Shown piece by piece: positions 61,274 through 64,000 of a stretch of 64,000 bases of DNA. Made by a program: the position numbers and the translations under genes. Origin of the DNA: Streptococcus mitis (GTDB taxonomy: Bacteria > Bacillota > Bacilli > Lactobacillales > Streptococcaceae); assembly GCF_023109105.1 (NCBI RefSeq), contig NZ_JALDTZ010000003.1:111152-175151 (forward strand), given 5' to 3'. Below the pieces are notes generated by a model. It was not told the origin of the DNA. It searched no databases and saw nothing but the letters and a program-made list of their open reading frames with translations. Numbering within the stretch: the first letter of the stretch is position 1; every line of letters starts with the position of its first letter.

Positions 61274-63892
61274 ATGAAACAATTATCTAGTGCACAAGTC
61301 CGCCAAATGTGGCTTGATTTCTGGGCAAGTAAAGGCCACTCTGTAGAACCATCTGTTAGCTTGGTTCCAGTAAACGACCCAACGCTTTTGTGGATTAACT
61401 CAGGGGTAGCAACCCTCAAGAAATACTTTGACGGAACTATTATTCCTGAGAACCCACGTATTACCAATGCGCAAAAGGCTATCCGTACCAACGATATTGA
61501 AAACGTAGGGAAGACGGCGCGTCACCATACTATGTTTGAAATGTTGGGAAACTTCTCAATTGGGGATTACTTCCGTGACGAAGCCATTACTTGGGCTTAT
61601 GAACTTTTGACAAGTCCTGAATGGTTTGACTTCCCAGCTGAAAAACTTTACATGACCTACTACCCAGCTGATACAGATTCTTACAACCGCTGGATTGAAG
61701 TGGGCGTGGATCCAAGTCACTTGATTCCAATCGAAGACAACTTCTGGGAAATTGGTGCTGGACCTTCTGGACCAGATACAGAAATCTTCTTTGACCGTGG
61801 GGAAGCTTTTGACCCAGAAAATATCGGTATTCGCCTTCTCGCAGAAGATATCGAAAACGACCGTTACATCGAAATCTGGAACATCGTCTTGTCACAATTT
61901 AACGCGGACCCAGCGGTTCCTCGTAGCGAGTACAAGGAATTGCCACACAAGAACATTGATACGGGCGCCGGTTTGGAACGTTTGGTAGCGGTGATTCAAG
62001 GGGCTAAGACCAACTTTGAAACAGACCTCTTCATGCCAATCATTCGCGAAGTGGAGAAGTTGTCTGGTAAGGTTTATGACCAAGATGGCGACAATATGAG
62101 TTTCAAGGTTATTGCTGACCACATCCGTTCGCTTTCATTTGCGATTGGAGATGGTGCCCTTCCTGGAAATGAAGGTCGTGGTTATGTCCTTCGTCGTTTG
62201 CTCCGTCGTGCCTCTATGCATGGTCAAAAATTGGGTATCAATGAGCCTTTCCTTTACAAACTGGTTCCAACTGTTGGAAAAATCATGGAAAGCTACTACC
62301 CAGAAGTGCTTGAAAAACGTGACTTTATCGAAAAAATTGTCAAGAGCGAGGAAGAGTCATTTGCCCGCACTCTTCACTCAGGTCAACACTTTGCCCAAGG
62401 CATCGTAACAGACTTGAAAGAAAAAGGACAATCTGTCATTGCTGGTCAAGATGTCTTTAAACTCTACGATACATACGGATTCCCAGTGGAGTTGACAGAA
62501 GAAATCGCTGAAGAAGCTGGTATGACTGTAGACCGTGAAGGCTTCGAAGCAGCCATGAAGGAACAACAAGAACGTGCGCGTGCATCTGCTGTCAAAGGTG
62601 GATCCATGGGGATGCAAAATGAAATCCTTCAAAACATCACAGTTGAGAGTGTCTTCAACTACAACGCTAGCCAATTGCCTTCTAAGTTGGTGGCTATCGT
62701 AGCTGATAATGCAGAAGTAGAAGCTGTATCTGAAGGAACTGCATCTCTGATCTTTGCAGAAACTCCTTTCTATGCTGAAATGGGTGGACAAGTTGCTGAC
62801 CACGGTCAAATTTTGGATGCTACTGGAAACGTCGTAGCGACTGTAACTGACGTACAAAAAGCGCCAAATGGACAGGCACTTCATACTGTTGAAGTCCTCG
62901 CTCCACTTACTTTGAACCAAGAATACACGTTAACAATCGATACGAACCGTCGTCTTCGTGTTATGAAGAATCACACAGCAACTCACTTGCTCCATGCCGC
63001 TCTTCACAATATCCTTGGCCACCATGCAACTCAAGCAGGATCTCTTAACGAAGTAGAATTCCTTCGCTTTGACTTCACTCACTTCCAAGCGGTAACTCCT
63101 GAAGAATTGAGTGCCATTGAACAACAAGTCAATGAAAAGATCTGGGAAGCAATCGCAGTGGAAACAGTTGAGACTGATATTGATACAGCCAAAGAAATGG
63201 GAGCTATGGCCCTCTTTGGTGAGAAATATGGTAAGGAAGTTCGTGTTGTGACCATTGGTGACTACTCAGTGGAACTCTGTGGTGGTACCCATGTTGGCAA
63301 TACTTCTGAGATTGGGCTCTTCAAGATTGTCAAAGAAGAAGGGATTGGATCAGGAACTCGTCGTATCTTGGCAGTGACTGGTAAAGAAGCCTTTGAAGCC
63401 TATCGTGAACAAGAAGATGCGCTGAAAGCAGTCGCAGCAACCTTGAAAGCACCTCAACTCAAGGAAGTTCCTCACAAGGTTGAAGGACTTCAAGAACAAC
63501 TCCGTCAATTGCAAAAAGAAAATGCAGAATTGAAGGAAAAAGCGGCAGCGGCGGCAGCTGGTGATGTCTTCAAGAATGTTCAAGAAGCAAACGGACACCG
63601 TTACATTGCGAGTCAAGTTTCTGTTTCAGATGCAGGTGCTCTTCGTACCTTTGCAGATAACTGGAAGCAAAAAGACTACTCAGACGTCCTTGTTCTTGTC
63701 GCAGCCATCGGTGACAAGGTCAACCTTCTTGTAGCTAGCAAGACAAAAGACATCCACGCAGGTAACTTGGTTAAAGAATTAGCTCCAATCGTTGATGGAC
63801 GTGGTGGTGGTAAACCAGACATGGCCATGGCAGGAGGAAGCAACCAATCTAAGATCCAAGAATTGTTGGATGCCGTAGCAGGTAAATTGTAA
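61274..63892 (+). CDS. alaS: Alanyl-tRNA synthetase
   Basis: 872 residues, full length. The class II catalytic core opens with [18 protein letters not shown]; the editing domain has [11 protein letters not shown] and the zinc-site CGGTHV; the C-terminal C-Ala domain includes [14 protein letters not shown]. It charges tRNA-Ala and clears mischarged Ser and Gly. The gene is 15 bases after the LURP-one gene with AAGGAGA before the ATG, under the T-box. Codon use is highly biased, as expected for a strongly expressed gene. Confidence 0.98.
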   Translation: MKQLSSAQVRQMWLDFWASKGHSVEPSVSLVPVNDPTLLWINSGVATLKKYFDGTIIPENPRITNAQKAIRTNDIENVGKTARHHTMFEMLGNFSIGDYFRDEAITWAYELLTSPEWFDFPAEKLYMTYYPADTDSYNRWIEVGVDPSHLIPIEDNFWEIGAGPSGPDTEIFFDRGEAFDPENIGIRLLAEDIENDRYIEIWNIVLSQFNADPAVPRSEYKELPHKNIDTGAGLERLVAVIQGAKTNFETDLFMPIIREVEKLSGKVYDQDGDNMSFKVIADHIRSLSFAIGDGALPGNEGRGYVLRRLLRRASMHGQKLGINEPFLYKLVPTVGKIMESYYPEVLEKRDFIEKIVKSEEESFARTLHSGQHFAQGIVTDLKEKGQSVIAGQDVFKLYDTYGFPVELTEEIAEEAGMTVDREGFEAAMKEQQERARASAVKGGSMGMQNEILQNITVESVFNYNASQLPSKLVAIVADNAEVEAVSEGTASLIFAETPFYAEMGGQVADHGQILDATGNVVATVTDVQKAPNGQALHTVEVLAPLTLNQEYTLTIDTNRRLRVMKNHTATHLLHAALHNILGHHATQAGSLNEVEFLRFDFTHFQAVTPEELSAIEQQVNEKIWEAIAVETVETDIDTAKEMGAMALFGEKYGKEVRVVTIGDYSVELCGGTHVGNTSEIGLFKIVKEEGIGSGTRRILAVTGKEAFEAYREQEDALKAVAATLKAPQLKEVPHKVEGLQEQLRQLQKENAELKEKAAAAAAGDVFKNVQEANGHRYIASQVSVSDAGALRTFADNWKQKDYSDVLVLVAAIGDKVNLLVASKTKDIHAGNLVKELAPIVDGRGGGKPDMAMAGGSNQSKIQELLDAVAGKL

Positions 63893-63897
63893 TATAA

Positions 63898-63927
63898 AGA
63901 ATCTACCAATTTTGGTAGATTCTTTCA
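63898..63927 (+). terminator. alaS terminator
   Basis: GAATCTACCA and TGGTAGATTC form a 10-bp stem with a four-base loop and TTTC after it. A second hairpin with TCCTTAGAA/TTTCTAAGGG at about 63941-63970, followed by TTTTCTTTG, may be a back-up terminator. Confidence 0.85.
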
Positions 63928-64000
63928 GATTGAAGACAAAGTCCTTAGAACACAAGTTTCTAAGGGCTTTTCTTTGTGTAAAGTCGTATAATAGAGGTAA

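Noticed and set aside
62378-62920. 180-codon minus-strand ORF inside alaS
   Set aside because: It is a shadow of a strongly codon-biased gene; its translation is low-complexity Ser/Phe-rich and has no ribosome-binding site.
63987-63992. TATAAT at the right window edge as promoter of a following gene
   Set aside because: A -35 box is not evident and the gene it would serve is outside the window, so it cannot be supported.

Overview
ORGANISM. The window is low-GC Firmicute DNA from the Streptococcus mitis/pneumoniae group. Gene content and order from about 26.2 kb to the end (mnmL-mnmM, queA, nagB, rpsU, hprK-lgt, hemW, spx, pstSCABB-phoU, alsD, murB-potABCD, alaS) follow the pneumococcal backbone as I remember it, and two copies of a RUP-like repeat typical of this group are present (26027-26139, 41072-41264). 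I cannot separate S. pneumoniae from S. mitis, S. oralis or S. pseudopneumoniae from this sequence alone. REGION 1 (1-about 25.8 kb): most of an integrative and conjugative element (ICE) of the Tn916/ICEBs1 superfamily. Its right end carries the tyrosine integrase; its left end lies outside the window. From the left it holds: (a) a defence-like cargo operon made of a 5'-truncated ATPase-TOPRIM protein (GajA-like), a compact UvrD-type helicase (GajB-like) and a 772-residue protein with a CHAT caspase-like protease domain; (b) a divergently transcribed ImmA/ImmR-type metalloprotease and repressor pair; (c) about 0.7 kb of structured, apparently untranslated sequence running from a strong promoter to a strong terminator; (d) a short leader ORF with a hairpin, then an antigen I/II- or PrgB-like LPXTG adhesin; (e) two HelP-like DUF961 proteins, an FtsK-like coupling ATPase, a candidate oriT and a MobT relaxase; (f) small acidic proteins including an ArdA-type antirestriction protein; (g) the conjugation machine in ICEBs1 order (ConB/TcpC, small membrane protein, ConD/TcpE, ConE/VirB4, ConG/VirB6-like, CwlT-like hydrolase), with a second LPXTG protein; (h) small accessory genes, a DUF771 candidate excisionase and the integrase. 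REGION 2 (25.75-26.17 kb): the ICE/chromosome junction, a terminator, a promoter and the first RUP-like repeat; no tRNA gene is visible. REGION 3 (26.17-58.2 kb): chromosomal backbone. It covers tRNA wobble modification (mnmL, mnmM, queA), amino-sugar catabolism (nagB under a NagR-type operator), carbon-catabolite control (hprK), lipoprotein maturation (lgt), a high-affinity phosphate transporter with PhoU, acetoin formation (alsD), cell-wall synthesis (murB) and spermidine/putrescine uptake (potABCD). REGION 4 (58.2-60.5 kb): a low-GC insertion between potD and the alaS leader, holding a GIY-YIG protein and a membrane-anchored PASTA protein interrupted by two in-frame stops. REGION 5 (60.5-64 kb): a T-box leader controlling a LURP-one-like gene and alaS. 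HOW IT FITS. The ICE pairs mobility functions with genes that could manage conflict with hosts and phages: antirestriction on entry, a putative three-gene defence module once resident, and surface adhesins that could promote mating contact. Points most worth follow-up are the GajA/GajB/CHAT operon, the about 0.7 kb candidate RNA, the leader-peptide/hairpin before the adhesin, the structured potA leader, and four backbone genes whose promoters place the transcription start on or next to the start codon.
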